DNA of 54,103 nt from CAYQLY01 sp964418605 (GTDB lineage Bacteria > Bacteroidota > Bacteroidia > Cytophagales > Cyclobacteriaceae): NCBI GenBank assembly GCA_964418605.1, contig CAYQLY010000014.1, positions 1 through 54,103 of the forward strand, read 5' to 3'. The translations under genes were made by a program, and so were the position numbers. Below are positions 1 to 8,709 of the stretch, one piece after another. Every line of letters begins with the position of its first letter. The first letter of the stretch is position 1. The notes under the pieces were generated by a model. It was not told the DNA's origin. It worked only from the letters and a program-made list of their open reading frames with translations, and did not search any database.

Positions 1-471
1 GGATAGAGTAAAGCTAATCTCTTTTTTCTCATTTTTTCCTACAGTTTCTTTTGCTGCGTATGTATGAAAATAAAGATCAGCTAAATTTATTTTTCCTTCT
101 TTTGTGAGTATCCATTCATTGAATTTATTTTCTTTACCCAATATATAAAGAGGCTGTTGAGCATAGGTTTTATATTTTTTGAGTAGTACTGATTTTATAA
201 GACCACCTTTTCTAGAAAATAGAATTTTTACATCTTCATTTTCCAAGCTCACCTCCGTTTGATTATCCTCAGCGGCTGTTGGTGCAAAAACACCTAATGT
301 TGTTTTTTGCTTTTGTGTGACTAAAGAATCAGGTTGCGTTCTAGTTGGAGATGATGCAGCAGTTTCTTTTTCAGTGTTTACTTTTTTGGCAGTTTTGGGA
401 GCCAAAAATTCAATATAAACAAGCAGTAATCCTGCTATTAATAACAATCCAATGATTTGATTACGATCCAT
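1..471 (-). CDS. yidC: Membrane protein insertase YidC, N-terminal part (cut by window edge)
   Basis: The reading frame runs open from an ATG at 471 to the window edge, giving 157 residues with the C-terminus missing. It begins MDRNQIIGLLLIAGLLLVYI, the usual YidC signal-anchor start in Bacteroidota. A Lys/Thr/Ser/Pro-rich linker follows, then the start of the periplasmic beta domain (motif SRKGGLIKSVLLKKY near residue 86). YidC inserts membrane proteins alone or with SecYEG; the catalytic five-helix core lies outside this window. It sits 81 bases downstream of pyrG on the same strand, a pairing common in Bacteroidota, but it also has its own promoter at 510-537. The identity is firm although only the less conserved part is seen. 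Confidence 0.9.
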   Translation of the reverse strand, partial: MDRNQIIGLLLIAGLLLVYIEFLAPKTAKKVNTEKETAASSPTRTQPDSLVTQKQKTTLGVFAPTAAEDNQTEVSLENEDVKILFSRKGGLIKSVLLKKYKTYAQQPLYILGKENKFNEWILTKEGKINLADLYFHTYAAKETVGKNEKKEISFTLS

Positions 472-509
472 GCGCTCTATAATTAGTTAACCTCGCTACA
501 ATATTGCTG

Positions 510-537
510 CAAAAATAGGAAAGATTTTTAACTTCAA
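510..537 (-). promoter_or_regulatory. Probable yidC promoter (TTG-N17-TATTTTTG)
   Basis: On the minus strand, TTG at 537-535 is followed after 17 bases by TATTTTTG at 517-510. This matches the Bacteroidota primary sigma factor pattern (-33 TTG, -7 TAnnTTTG). It lies about 40 bases upstream of the yidC ATG, so yidC need not depend on readthrough from pyrG. Confidence 0.6.
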
Positions 538-552
538 TGCGGATGAGAGAAA

Positions 553-2181
553 TTAAGAACTTCGTCCTGCTTTTTTAGAGTATTGTAGACAAGCATGTAC
601 AAAGCTTACGAATAAAGGATGAGGTTTAGCCACTGTACTTTTGAGCTCAGGATGGAATTGGGTACCTATAAACCAGTCATTCGATTTGAATTCAACCATT
701 TCAACCAAATTATTTTTTGGATTGGTACCGCTTGCAATCATCCCAGCCGCTTCAAATTGTTTTAAATACTTATTGTTGAATTCGTAGCGGTGGCGATGAC
801 GTTCACTTATTTTTTGTTTACCATAAATAGAGGCGGCTTTACTTCCTTTTTTAAGTATACACTCGTAAGCACCTAGTCGCATCGTCCCACCTTTAAGAGT
901 TATTTTTTTTTGTGACTCCATCATGTCTATCACCGGGTGAGTTGTATGCGTATTCATTTCGGTTGAATTGGCATCTTTTAAATGCAATACGTTTCGAGCA
1001 AATTCTATTACAGCACATTGCATACCTAAACAAATTCCAAAAAATGGTATATTTTCTGTTCGTGCATATTTTACTGCATGAATTTTTCCTTCAATTCCAC
1101 GTTCTCCAAAACCTGGTGCAACTAATATGCCATCTAGCCCTTTTAAAACTGATCTACAATTTTCAGCATTGATAGATTCTGATTGAATCCATCGAAGGTT
1201 AACTTTGCATTCAGTTGCAGCAGCAGCATGTGTAAACGACTCAGCAATGGATTTATAAGCATCTTGCAGCTCGACATATTTTCCAATTAATCCTATATTT
1301 ACTTCGCCCGTTGGATTTTTTAGTTTACCCAAAAAATCTTTCCATTGTTCAATATTAGGTTCATGACGTAAAGGAAGTTTTAATTTTTTTAATGCTTTCT
1401 CATCTAACTTTTCTTTGCGCATCAAAAGAGGAACATCGTAAATGGTCTCTGCATCTACCGCTTCGATAACATCATTAAATTTAACATTACAAAAAAGAGC
1501 TAATTTTTTTCGCATGTCCATTGGAACAGGATATTCTGCGCGACAGACTAATATATCGGGTTGAATACCTGCTTCTAATAACGTTTTTACCGAATGTTGA
1601 GTAGGTTTTGTTTTTAACTCACCAGCTGATTTTAAATAAGGAATTAACGTGAGATGAATCACAATAGCATTATTTTCTCCTAACTCCCAGATGGCTTGAC
1701 GTACTGCTTCTACAAATGGCAACGACTCAATATCGCCCACGCATCCGCCAATTTCAGTAATGACAATATCGTATTTTCCTGTTTCACCTAAGTAAAAAAA
1801 ATTCTTTTTAATCTCATCAGTGATATGTGGAACAACTTGAACCGTCTTCCCTAAATACACTCCTTTACGTTCATTCGTAATAACCGTATTATAAATTTTT
1901 CCAGTAGTTACATTATTAGCTTGTGAAGTAGGAAGATTTAAAAAACGTTCATAATGTCCTAAGTCTAAATCTGTTTCTGCACCATCATCGGTTACAAAAC
2001 ATTCGCCATGTTCATATGGGTTTAATGTGCCTGGATCAATATTTAAATAAGGATCGAATTTTTGTATCGTCACCGCAAATCCTCGTGCTTGTAGAAGCTT
2101 ACCCAACGAAGCAGAAATAATCCCTTTTCCCAAAGAAGAGGTGACACCTCCGGTTACAAAAATATATTTGGTCACAGACAT
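553..2181 (-). CDS. pyrG: CTP synthase (glutamine-hydrolysing)
   Basis: CTP synthase converts UTP, ATP and glutamine to CTP, the last step of pyrimidine nucleotide synthesis, in the cytosol. The 542 residues match the family length. The N-terminal amidoligase domain has the P-loop-like GGVTSSLGKG at 11-20 and the UTP/CTP-site segment GECFVTDDGAETDLDLGHYE at 59-78. The class I glutamine amidotransferase domain follows from about 294, with nucleophile Cys384 in GICLGMQ and His510/Glu512 in FHPEL, so the full catalytic triad is present. It is divergent to sucD and precedes yidC. Confidence 0.98.
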   Translation of the reverse strand: MSVTKYIFVTGGVTSSLGKGIISASLGKLLQARGFAVTIQKFDPYLNIDPGTLNPYEHGECFVTDDGAETDLDLGHYERFLNLPTSQANNVTTGKIYNTVITNERKGVYLGKTVQVVPHITDEIKKNFFYLGETGKYDIVITEIGGCVGDIESLPFVEAVRQAIWELGENNAIVIHLTLIPYLKSAGELKTKPTQHSVKTLLEAGIQPDILVCRAEYPVPMDMRKKLALFCNVKFNDVIEAVDAETIYDVPLLMRKEKLDEKALKKLKLPLRHEPNIEQWKDFLGKLKNPTGEVNIGLIGKYVELQDAYKSIAESFTHAAAATECKVNLRWIQSESINAENCRSVLKGLDGILVAPGFGERGIEGKIHAVKYARTENIPFFGICLGMQCAVIEFARNVLHLKDANSTEMNTHTTHPVIDMMESQKKITLKGGTMRLGAYECILKKGSKAASIYGKQKISERHRHRYEFNNKYLKQFEAAGMIASGTNPKNNLVEMVEFKSNDWFIGTQFHPELKSTVAKPHPLFVSFVHACLQYSKKAGRSS

Positions 2182-2201
2182 AAAATAGGATATAAAAACT
2201 T

Positions 2202-2209
2202 CAAATTTA
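2202..2209 (-). promoter_or_regulatory. pyrG: Candidate pyrG -7 element (TAAATTTG)
   Basis: The minus strand reads TAAATTTG 21 bases upstream of the pyrG ATG, a perfect TAnnTTTG. No convincing TTG lies at the right distance, so this rests on the -7 element and its position only. Confidence 0.4.
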
Positions 2210-2272
2210 AGAACTTATTTTGGATAATTATGAAACCCTTTTTAGAATCAAAAAGTATAGAGTAGTTTTTTA

Positions 2273-2303
2273 TTGGTATAACTCCCAAAAACGATTAGTT
2301 TTG
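2273..2303 (+). promoter_or_regulatory. sucD: Probable sucD promoter (TTG-N20-TAGTTTTG)
   Basis: TTG at 2273-2275 and TAGTTTTG at 2296-2303 are separated by 20 bases and lie 22 bases upstream of the sucD ATG. Both elements fit the Bacteroidota consensus. Confidence 0.65.
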
Positions 2304-2324
2304 TAGAAACTTAAGTATACATCC

Positions 2325-3209
2325 ATGAGTGTTTTAGTTAATAAGAATTCAAAAGTTATTGTACAAGGATTTACCGGATCAGAGGGTACCTTTCATGCTC
2401 AGCAAATGATTGAATATGGAACGAATGTTGTAGGAGGGGTTACACCAGGAAAAGGAGGTACCGCACATCTAGATCGCCCTGTGTTCAATACCGTAGCCGA
2501 AGCGGTTCAAAAAACAGGAGCGGATGTATCTATCATTTTTGTGCCTCCTGCTTTTGCGGCTGATGCCATTATGGAAGCAGCGGATGGCGGTATTAAAGTG
2601 ATTATTACCATCACCGAAGGAATACCTATTAAGGATATGATGATGGTGAAAAACTATATTAAAGATAAAAAGTTAACCTTAATCGGACCGAATTGTCCTG
2701 GAGTAATTACTCCCGATGAAGCAAAAGTAGGCATCATGCCTGGCTTTGTTTTCAAAAAAGGAAAGGTAGGCATTGTATCTAAATCAGGTACATTGACTTA
2801 TGAAGCCGCTGATCAATTGGTAAAAGCAGGATTAGGCATTTCGACAGCAATTGGGATAGGAGGTGATCCTATTATTGGAACTCCTACAAAAGAAGCTATT
2901 GAACTATTAATGAATGATCCTGAAACAGAAGCTATTGTGATGATTGGAGAAATTGGAGGAAATTATGAACCTGTTGCTGCACGTTGGATTAAAGAACAAG
3001 GCAATAAGAAACCTGTCGTAGGCTTTATTGCTGGCCAAACAGCTCCTGCGGGACGACGTATGGGCCATGCGGGTGCGATTGTTGGTGGGTCGGACGATAC
3101 AGCTGCCGCTAAAATGAAAATTATGCGCGAGTGCGGCATTCATGTGGTTGAATCACCAGCGTTGATTGGAGAGACCATGGCCAATGTGTTGAAAAAAATC
3201 AAAGTATAA
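2325..3209 (+). CDS. sucD: Succinyl-CoA synthetase, alpha subunit
   Basis: This is the alpha subunit of the ATP/GTP-forming succinate-CoA ligase of the TCA cycle. It binds CoA and carries the phosphohistidine intermediate. The 294 residues match the family. The N-terminal CoA-binding Rossmann domain includes GFTGSEGTFHAQQMIEYGT (15-33) and GPNCPGVITP (121-130). The ligase domain has the active-site His248 in RRMGHAGAIVGG. The beta-subunit gene sucC is not in the window, so the two subunits are encoded apart, as is frequent in Bacteroidota. It has its own promoter and ends 4 bases from a convergent gene. Confidence 0.97.
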   Translation: MSVLVNKNSKVIVQGFTGSEGTFHAQQMIEYGTNVVGGVTPGKGGTAHLDRPVFNTVAEAVQKTGADVSIIFVPPAFAADAIMEAADGGIKVIITITEGIPIKDMMMVKNYIKDKKLTLIGPNCPGVITPDEAKVGIMPGFVFKKGKVGIVSKSGTLTYEAADQLVKAGLGISTAIGIGGDPIIGTPTKEAIELLMNDPETEAIVMIGEIGGNYEPVAARWIKEQGNKKPVVGFIAGQTAPAGRRMGHAGAIVGGSDDTAAAKMKIMRECGIHVVESPALIGETMANVLKKIKV

Positions 3210-3213
3210 CCAT

Positions 3214-3549
3214 TTACTTAGTTTCCACTACGATTTCGTTCTTCTTCGTTTCCAAATTTTCTGTTACGAAATGATTTGACTGTGTTTTTTTATATCCTAA
3301 AAAAGAAATTTGAATAATATAGGTGTTTGGCAAGAGATTAATAAATATAAAACCTCCATCTGTCGCTGAGCTAGTCGATTGAATAAATGAAGAATCTCTA
3401 TCTAATAAAAAAATGGTGGCCAATTCAATGGCTTTGTGTTGATTATCTATAATTTGCCCTTTGATGGAGGATGTAACGTTTGATTGAGTATAACCCTCAA
3501 TAGAAAAAAAGAGAGATGATAGTAAAAGTAAAATAGAGTGTTTATTCAT
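3214..3549 (-). CDS. Short secreted protein with carboxypeptidase-regulatory-like domain; possibly a truncated TonB-dependent receptor
   Basis: The 111 residues comprise a signal peptide (about 1-21, ending near GYTQS) and one beta-sandwich domain with the segment IKGQIIDNQHKAIELATIFL, then DGGFIFINLLPNTYIIQI and SFLGYKK. This is the CarboxypepD_reg-like domain that usually forms the N-terminus of SusC-like or outer-membrane beta-barrel receptors. Here the protein stops just after it (NEIVVETK), where a receptor would continue into the plug. The DNA beyond is sucD on the other strand, so no barrel remnant remains. It may be a decayed receptor or a free-standing domain; function is unknown. 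Confidence 0.6.
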   Translation of the reverse strand: MNKHSILLLLSSLFFSIEGYTQSNVTSSIKGQIIDNQHKAIELATIFLLDRDSSFIQSTSSATDGGFIFINLLPNTYIIQISFLGYKKTQSNHFVTENLETKKNEIVVETK

Positions 3550-3550
3550 T

Positions 3551-3577
3551 TATTCAACAATCTTTTAATGTTGAATA
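3551..3577. repeat. 9-bp inverted repeat just upstream of the small secreted protein
   Basis: TATTCAACA at 3551-3559 and its perfect reverse complement at 3569-3577 flank a 9-base loop. It begins one base from the start codon of the 3214-3549 gene, so in its mRNA the hairpin would sit over the ribosome entry region. There is no T-tract typical of a terminator. Confidence 0.4.
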
Positions 3578-3643
3578 TACTAAAAATACACTAAAATAAG
3601 TTTTATTAATAAATGGGGTATTTATTTTTGAAGAGATAATTTT

Positions 3644-4963
3644 TTACTTAAACATGTTATCTAACTGAGGCATGCCCCCTTTATTCATTTTTTTGATCAT
3701 TTTACGCATTTGATCAAACTGGTTCATTAAGTTATTGACTTGTTGGATGGAAGTACCACTTCCTTTGGCTATTCTAGCTTTTCGTGTACCATTAATGATA
3801 TCTGGATTTTCGCGCTCTTTTTGTGTCATGGAATAAATAATAGCTTCAATAGAACCAATCATTTTATCATCCATTTGATTAGCCGCATTACCCATTTTTT
3901 TCATACCAGGGATCATATTTAAGATATCTTTCATGTTTCCCATTTTTTTGATTTGCTGAATTTGAGATAGGAAATCGTTGAAATCAAATTGATTTTTTCG
4001 TAATTTTTTCTGAAGCCGTTTGGCTTCTTCTTCATTAAATGTTTCTTGGGCTTTTTCTACCAGACTAACAATATCCCCCATACCCAAAATTCGATTAGCC
4101 ATACGATCAGGATAAAACAGATCTAGCATATCCATTTTCTCGCCTGTACTAATGAACTTAATAGGCTTATTAACTACAGCTTTAATTGAAAGCGCAGCTC
4201 CACCGCGTGTATCACCATCTAATTTAGTTAGAACAACGCCATCAAAATTAATCCGCTCATGGAAAGCCTGAGCAGTATTCACAGCATCTTGTCCAGTCAT
4301 GGCATCTACCACAAATAAGGTTTCAGAAGGTTGAATACTTTGCTTAATCTTTGCAATTTCCTCCATCATCGCTTCATCTACAGCTAACCGGCCAGCTGTA
4401 TCCACAATAACAATTTTATGATTGTTTTTCTTGGCATAGCTGATCGCATGCTGAGCAATCTCAATCGGATTTTTATTTTCTTTCTCTAGATAAATAGGTA
4501 CATCGATCTGTTGAGCGAGTACCTCCAACTGATTCATTGCTGCGGGGCGATACACATCACAGCCCACTAAAAGAACTTGCCGGCCTTGTTTTTTTAAATA
4601 CGCAGCAAGCTTTCCTGAAAAGGTCGTTTTTCCAGATCCTTGCAACCCTGAAAGCAATATAACAGCAGGATCTCCTTTTAGTACAATATCTGATTTTTCC
4701 CCACCCATCAGGAGGGTCAATTCTTCATATACAATTTTAGTTAACAGTTGACCAGGTGATACGGCAATAAGGACTTGACGACCCAGTGCTTTTTCTTTTA
4801 TAGAATCAGTGACCTCTTTAGCAATTTTATAGTTTACATCGGCTTCAAGAAGCGCTTTACGAATTTCTTTGATCGTGCTGGCTATATTAATTTCTGTAAT
4901 CCGTCCTTGGCCTTTCAGCGTTTTAAAGGCTTTTTCCAGCTTATTACTGAGATTTTCAAACAT
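3644..4963 (-). CDS. ffh: Signal recognition particle GTPase Ffh (SRP54)
   Basis: Ffh binds signal sequences of nascent membrane proteins and, with 4.5S RNA and FtsY, delivers ribosomes to SecYEG. I chose the ATG at 4963 (protein starts MFENLSNKLEKAF, 439 residues), the standard Ffh N-terminus, rather than an in-frame ATG 24 bases upstream. The N helical bundle is followed by the G domain with GLQGSGKTT (106-114), DTAGR (188-192), TKLDGD (246-251) and RGG. The C-terminal Met-rich M domain contains MGNMKDILNMIPGM and a GTRKARIAKGSG-type RNA-binding segment. All motifs are intact. It appears monocistronic. Confidence 0.97.
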   Translation of the reverse strand: MFENLSNKLEKAFKTLKGQGRITEINIASTIKEIRKALLEADVNYKIAKEVTDSIKEKALGRQVLIAVSPGQLLTKIVYEELTLLMGGEKSDIVLKGDPAVILLSGLQGSGKTTFSGKLAAYLKKQGRQVLLVGCDVYRPAAMNQLEVLAQQIDVPIYLEKENKNPIEIAQHAISYAKKNNHKIVIVDTAGRLAVDEAMMEEIAKIKQSIQPSETLFVVDAMTGQDAVNTAQAFHERINFDGVVLTKLDGDTRGGAALSIKAVVNKPIKFISTGEKMDMLDLFYPDRMANRILGMGDIVSLVEKAQETFNEEEAKRLQKKLRKNQFDFNDFLSQIQQIKKMGNMKDILNMIPGMKKMGNAANQMDDKMIGSIEAIIYSMTQKERENPDIINGTRKARIAKGSGTSIQQVNNLMNQFDQMRKMIKKMNKGGMPQLDNMFK

Positions 4964-5154
4964 GCTTATATAAAAAATAGATGCCAAAATTAGGCATTTT
5001 TTAGCTACAACTATTGCTTCTTTGCTTATTTATAGGATAGAATTAATATTTCGACAAATGAAAGTGCTGCAAAATAATCGTTTATTTTTTTAAGCTAAAA
5101 CATTGCAAATGTTTTTCAATTTATGCTTATTTGCACCCTAGTTGAGATACAGGG

Positions 5155-5520
5155 GTGAACCGTACTAAAGAAATACGATTATGTTTACTTATTTTATGGC
5201 TTATAGGCTGGGGCTTTTTATATAGTCATGCGTCTTATTCGTTCTATTCAACAAAATCTGTTTCACATACTACAACTCAGAAAAAATCTAAAACAGAAAA
5301 TCATTCTTCCCAACAAAAATACGTTCGACTAGATCTTTGTCAACCTCAAAAACCGCAATTTTTTTCCTCTTCATTTCAAATTAATGCTGTAACAGATACA
5401 TCCTCTGCAAATTATACGTTTATAAAAGACCCATTCATTGGTTTTAATATAAGTCAATCTTTTGTTCCATTAATTCATCTAAGTCACTACGATGTAGTAT
5501 TATCTAGTAAAGCTCCATGA
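5155..5520 (+). CDS. Small orphan protein with N-terminal membrane or signal segment
   Basis: I do not recognise this 121-residue protein. It starts with GTG in GGGGTG, and the G-rich run may help define the start. A positively charged N-terminus (NRTKEIR) is followed by a hydrophobic stretch (about 9-27). The remainder is Ser/Thr/Gln-rich and polar, so it is probably exported or anchored. Its product has one Cys in the mature region. It lies between ffh (divergent) and secDF, 75 bases upstream of the latter, with a short hairpin between them. The coding status is plausible from position and composition, but the start and function are unsure. Confidence 0.5.
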   Translation: MNRTKEIRLCLLILWLIGWGFLYSHASYSFYSTKSVSHTTTQKKSKTENHSSQQKYVRLDLCQPQKPQFFSSSFQINAVTDTSSANYTFIKDPFIGFNISQSFVPLIHLSHYDVVLSSKAP

Positions 5521-5521
5521 T

Positions 5522-5541
5522 AATAGGTGAACCTATTTTTA
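5522..5541 (+). terminator. Short hairpin with T-rich tail
   Basis: AATAGG (5522-5527), loop TGAA, CCTATT (5532-5537) followed by a T-rich stretch. The 6-bp stem right after the orphan gene stop suggests a weak terminator before secDF. Confidence 0.35.
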
Positions 5542-5595
5542 TCCTTTTACAGTTATTAAAATATCATTTTTTTAGTCAAATAAAAATAAGTCATT

Positions 5596-8529
5596 ATGAA
5601 GAATAAAGGTTTTATCATATTTTTTACAATACTCGTTAGCGTGCTTTGTCTATTTTATTTATCTTTTACCTATTTAACACAGCGTAAAGAAAGGCAAGCT
5701 GTTGCTTATGCAACAGATGCAAATGGCGTATTTCATTCTGCACAAAAACAAAAATTTTTAGATTCTATCTGGAAAGAGCCTGTTTATAATTTTTTGGGGA
5801 TAAAGTATACGTATCAAGAAATTAAAGAATCTGCTCTTCACTTAGGTCTTGATTTACAAGGGGGGATGCATATTACCTTAGAAATAGCTCCTGCTGAGAT
5901 TGTTAAAGTATTAGCTGGAGGCAATTCAAGCAAGCCTGCTTTTGTTACATCTTTACAAAAAGCAACAGAAGCCCAGCAAAAAGGAGAAACAGATTTTGTG
6001 AAGATATTCTATGCTTCCTATAAGCAATTAGAGCCTAATATTACCTTAGCACGCTTATTTAGCAATAGCATGACACGGGGTAAAATTAAATTTAATACAT
6101 CAGATGAAGAGGTATTGCAATTTTTACGTACAGAAATAGATAATGCGATTGATCGTTCATTCAATATATTAAGAAACCGTATTGATAAGTTTGGTGTCGT
6201 ACAACCAAATATTCAACGACTTCAAGCGACTAGTCGTATTCAAATTGAGCTGCCCGGTGTAGATGATCCAGAGAGAGTTAGAAATCTATTAAAAGGCGTG
6301 GCTAAATTAGAGTTCTATGAAGTATGGGATCCTAAAGAAATAGGTCCTATATTGCAGTCTGTTAATGATATAGCTTTTGAAAAAGAAAAATTGACATTGG
6401 CTACTGAAAAAAGTAAGCTAAACGTTTCTGCAGATACTCTAAAATCTACTAACTCTTCTACAGAAAATGCATTAGAGAAGCAGCTGACACAGAAAAAAAT
6501 TAATAAAGACTCTACTGCTGTTGATTCAACTAATGCAAAAGCATCTTCATTGCTAACGCTTATTCGATCACCATATGGCTTGATTTATGAATTAAAAGAT
6601 ACAGCTAAGATTCAACGCCTATTCCGATTAGAAGAAGTTAAACGCATTCTTCCACCAGACTTAAAGTTGGCTTGGTCTGTTAAACCAATCAAATCGGACG
6701 GTAAGGAGGAAGGGTTAATGGAATTACATTTCTTGAAACAAGGACGAGAAGGGCAACCTGCTTTAGCAGGAGATGTTGTCAATGATGCGAGTCAACAAAT
6801 CGACACAAGAGGAAAAGGGTTTGCTGTACTCATGCAAATGAATACAGCAGGAGCTAAGCAATGGAAGAGAATCACAGCAGATAATATTGGACGGCGTATA
6901 GCTATTGTTTTAGATGATTATGTTTATTCTGCTCCAGTTGTTCAAAGTGAAATTCCTGATGGTATTTCTACTATTACAGGCAACTTCAGTATTGAAGAGT
7001 CTAAAGACTTAGTTAATGTATTAAAAACAGGAAAATTACCAGCACCAGTTCATATTGTAGAGGAAGCTATCGTTGGCCCTTCTTTAGGAAAAGAAGCTGT
7101 TCAACAAGGACTTGTTTCTATAGTGATAGGATTTATTATGGTTATTCTTTTTATGTTTATCATTTACAGTTCTGCGGGCGCAGTTGCTAATATCGCTGTT
7201 ATATTTAACGTGTTCTTTTTGTTAGGAATATTAGCATCATTGGGGGCCGCATTAACCCTTCCTGGAATAGCTGGTATTTTACTAACGATTGGAATGGCTG
7301 TAGATGCGAACGTACTTATTAATGAGCGTGTCAAAGAAGAATTAGCAGAAGGTAAAAGTTTGCGAACAGCTATCGGCAGTGGGTATAAAAATGCCTTTTC
7401 AGCTATTATGGATTCTAACATTACTACCATCATAGCAGGTGTTGTGCTACTTATTTTTGGTACAGGACTTATTTATGGGTTTGCTGTTACATTAATCATA
7501 GGTATTTTATGCTCCCTTTTTACAGCCATTCTTATCACTCGAATTATTTTTGAATTTTTCTTGAAAAAAGAAAAAAATATAAGCTTCTCTAATAAAAGGA
7601 CAAAGAATCTGCTCCGAAAAACAAATATTGATTTTATTGGAAAACGAAAATACTATTATATAGGATCTTCACTTATCATTATAGCAGGGTTGATCTCTAT
7701 AGCTATTAAAGGATTTAACTTAGGCGTTGATTTTAAAGGAGGTCGAACGTATATTGTTCAATTTGATCATCCTGTGTCATCATCAGAGGTGCGTCAAAGT
7801 TTAGCACATTCATTTGGATCAGCACCTGAGGTGAAAACATTTGGAACAGCTGATAAACTAAAAGTTACAACCAGTTATCTCATAGATCAAGATTCTGATG
7901 ATGCTGTTAAGCAAGCTGAATCAAAACTTAAAGAGGGGTTATCTCAAACTAAGAGTAATTTTAAAGTTTTAAGTTCTTCTAAAGTAGGACCTACAATTGC
8001 TAACGATACTAAAACATCTGCTGTTTGGTCTATCATTATAGCTCTCATTGGAATGTTTATATATATTTTAATTCGATTTAAAAAATGGCAATTTGCATTA
8101 GGCGGTATTATCAGTCTTATTCATGATGTATTGATTGTTATTGCATTTTTTACATTATTACAAGATGTTGTTCCATTTGCATTGGAAGTAGATCAAGCAT
8201 TTGTAGCTGCTATTTTAACAGTCATTGGTTACTCCATTAATGACTCGGTGGTTGTATTTGACCGTATTCGTGAATTTTTGCAATCACACTCTACGGAAAA
8301 AGATACAGGTAAAGTCATCAATCATGCTTTGAATGATACGTTAAGTAGAACATTAATTACAGGTATGACTACCATATTTGTAATCGCTATTTTATTCTTA
8401 TTTGGAGGTGAAACTATTAAAGGGTTTTCCTTTGCCATGTTAATAGGTGTTTTAATAGGAACCTATTCTTCAATTTGCATAGGATCGCCAATTGTTTTGG
8501 ATTTTAAAAAGAAGCAAAAAAATGGCTAA
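5596..8529 (+). CDS. secDF: Protein translocase SecDF (fused SecD and SecF)
   Basis: SecDF uses the proton motive force to pull proteins through SecYEG on the periplasmic side. The 977 residues fuse both subunits, the usual Bacteroidota arrangement. TM1 is at about 7-27 and the SecD motif LGLDLQGGMHI at about 83-93. A large periplasmic region follows, with a low-complexity Ser/Thr/Lys insert at about 275-315. The SecD membrane block contains TIGMAVDANVLINER near 565. The SecF half starts near 675, with NLGVDFKGGRTY near 710 and IGYSINDSVVVFDRIRE near 877. The conserved Asp residues in both membrane halves are present. The frame is uninterrupted. Confidence 0.97.
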   Translation: MKNKGFIIFFTILVSVLCLFYLSFTYLTQRKERQAVAYATDANGVFHSAQKQKFLDSIWKEPVYNFLGIKYTYQEIKESALHLGLDLQGGMHITLEIAPAEIVKVLAGGNSSKPAFVTSLQKATEAQQKGETDFVKIFYASYKQLEPNITLARLFSNSMTRGKIKFNTSDEEVLQFLRTEIDNAIDRSFNILRNRIDKFGVVQPNIQRLQATSRIQIELPGVDDPERVRNLLKGVAKLEFYEVWDPKEIGPILQSVNDIAFEKEKLTLATEKSKLNVSADTLKSTNSSTENALEKQLTQKKINKDSTAVDSTNAKASSLLTLIRSPYGLIYELKDTAKIQRLFRLEEVKRILPPDLKLAWSVKPIKSDGKEEGLMELHFLKQGREGQPALAGDVVNDASQQIDTRGKGFAVLMQMNTAGAKQWKRITADNIGRRIAIVLDDYVYSAPVVQSEIPDGISTITGNFSIEESKDLVNVLKTGKLPAPVHIVEEAIVGPSLGKEAVQQGLVSIVIGFIMVILFMFIIYSSAGAVANIAVIFNVFFLLGILASLGAALTLPGIAGILLTIGMAVDANVLINERVKEELAEGKSLRTAIGSGYKNAFSAIMDSNITTIIAGVVLLIFGTGLIYGFAVTLIIGILCSLFTAILITRIIFEFFLKKEKNISFSNKRTKNLLRKTNIDFIGKRKYYYIGSSLIIIAGLISIAIKGFNLGVDFKGGRTYIVQFDHPVSSSEVRQSLAHSFGSAPEVKTFGTADKLKVTTSYLIDQDSDDAVKQAESKLKEGLSQTKSNFKVLSSSKVGPTIANDTKTSAVWSIIIALIGMFIYILIRFKKWQFALGGIISLIHDVLIVIAFFTLLQDVVPFALEVDQAFVAAILTVIGYSINDSVVVFDRIREFLQSHSTEKDTGKVINHALNDTLSRTLITGMTTIFVIAILFLFGGETIKGFSFAMLIGVLIGTYSSICIGSPIVLDFKKKQKNG

Positions 8530-8557
8530 ATACTACTAAAAATAGGAAAAATGATTT

Positions 8558-8565
8558 TATCTTTG
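8558..8565 (+). promoter_or_regulatory. exbB: Candidate exbB promoter -7 element (TATCTTTG)
   Basis: A perfect TAnnTTTG lies 145 bases upstream of exbB and 28 bases after the secDF stop. Transcription from here would give a long 5' leader starting near the hairpin at 8578-8603. No clear TTG at -33 was found. Confidence 0.4.
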
Positions 8566-8577
8566 TGTTATATAATT

Positions 8578-8603
8578 TTCTGCAAATACATATATTTGCA
8601 GAA
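8578..8603. repeat. 11-bp hairpin in the secDF-exbB gap
   Basis: TTCTGCAAATA (8578-8588), loop CATA, and the perfect reverse complement (8593-8603). No T-run follows, so it is not a standard terminator. It could cap the 5' end of the exbB transcript or end secDF transcription. The rest of the 180-base gap (8530-8709) is AT-rich with no ORF. Confidence 0.5.
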
Positions 8604-8709
8604 GAGTATTTGTTAGCAAGGTGTGTATACAAATGATTCATTGTTAAAATACCAAAAAAATAAAATTTTGTTAAACTTTTTAATTAATATTTTAAATACT
8701 TAAAAACTC

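Noticed and set aside
912..1172. Plus-strand frame inside pyrG
   Set aside because: It is antisense to the conserved glutamine amidotransferase domain and has Phe/Leu-rich shadow composition.
6410..6560. Possible frameshift or insertion in secDF
   Set aside because: The Ser/Thr/Lys-rich insert is in frame, and conserved SecD sequence resumes after it.
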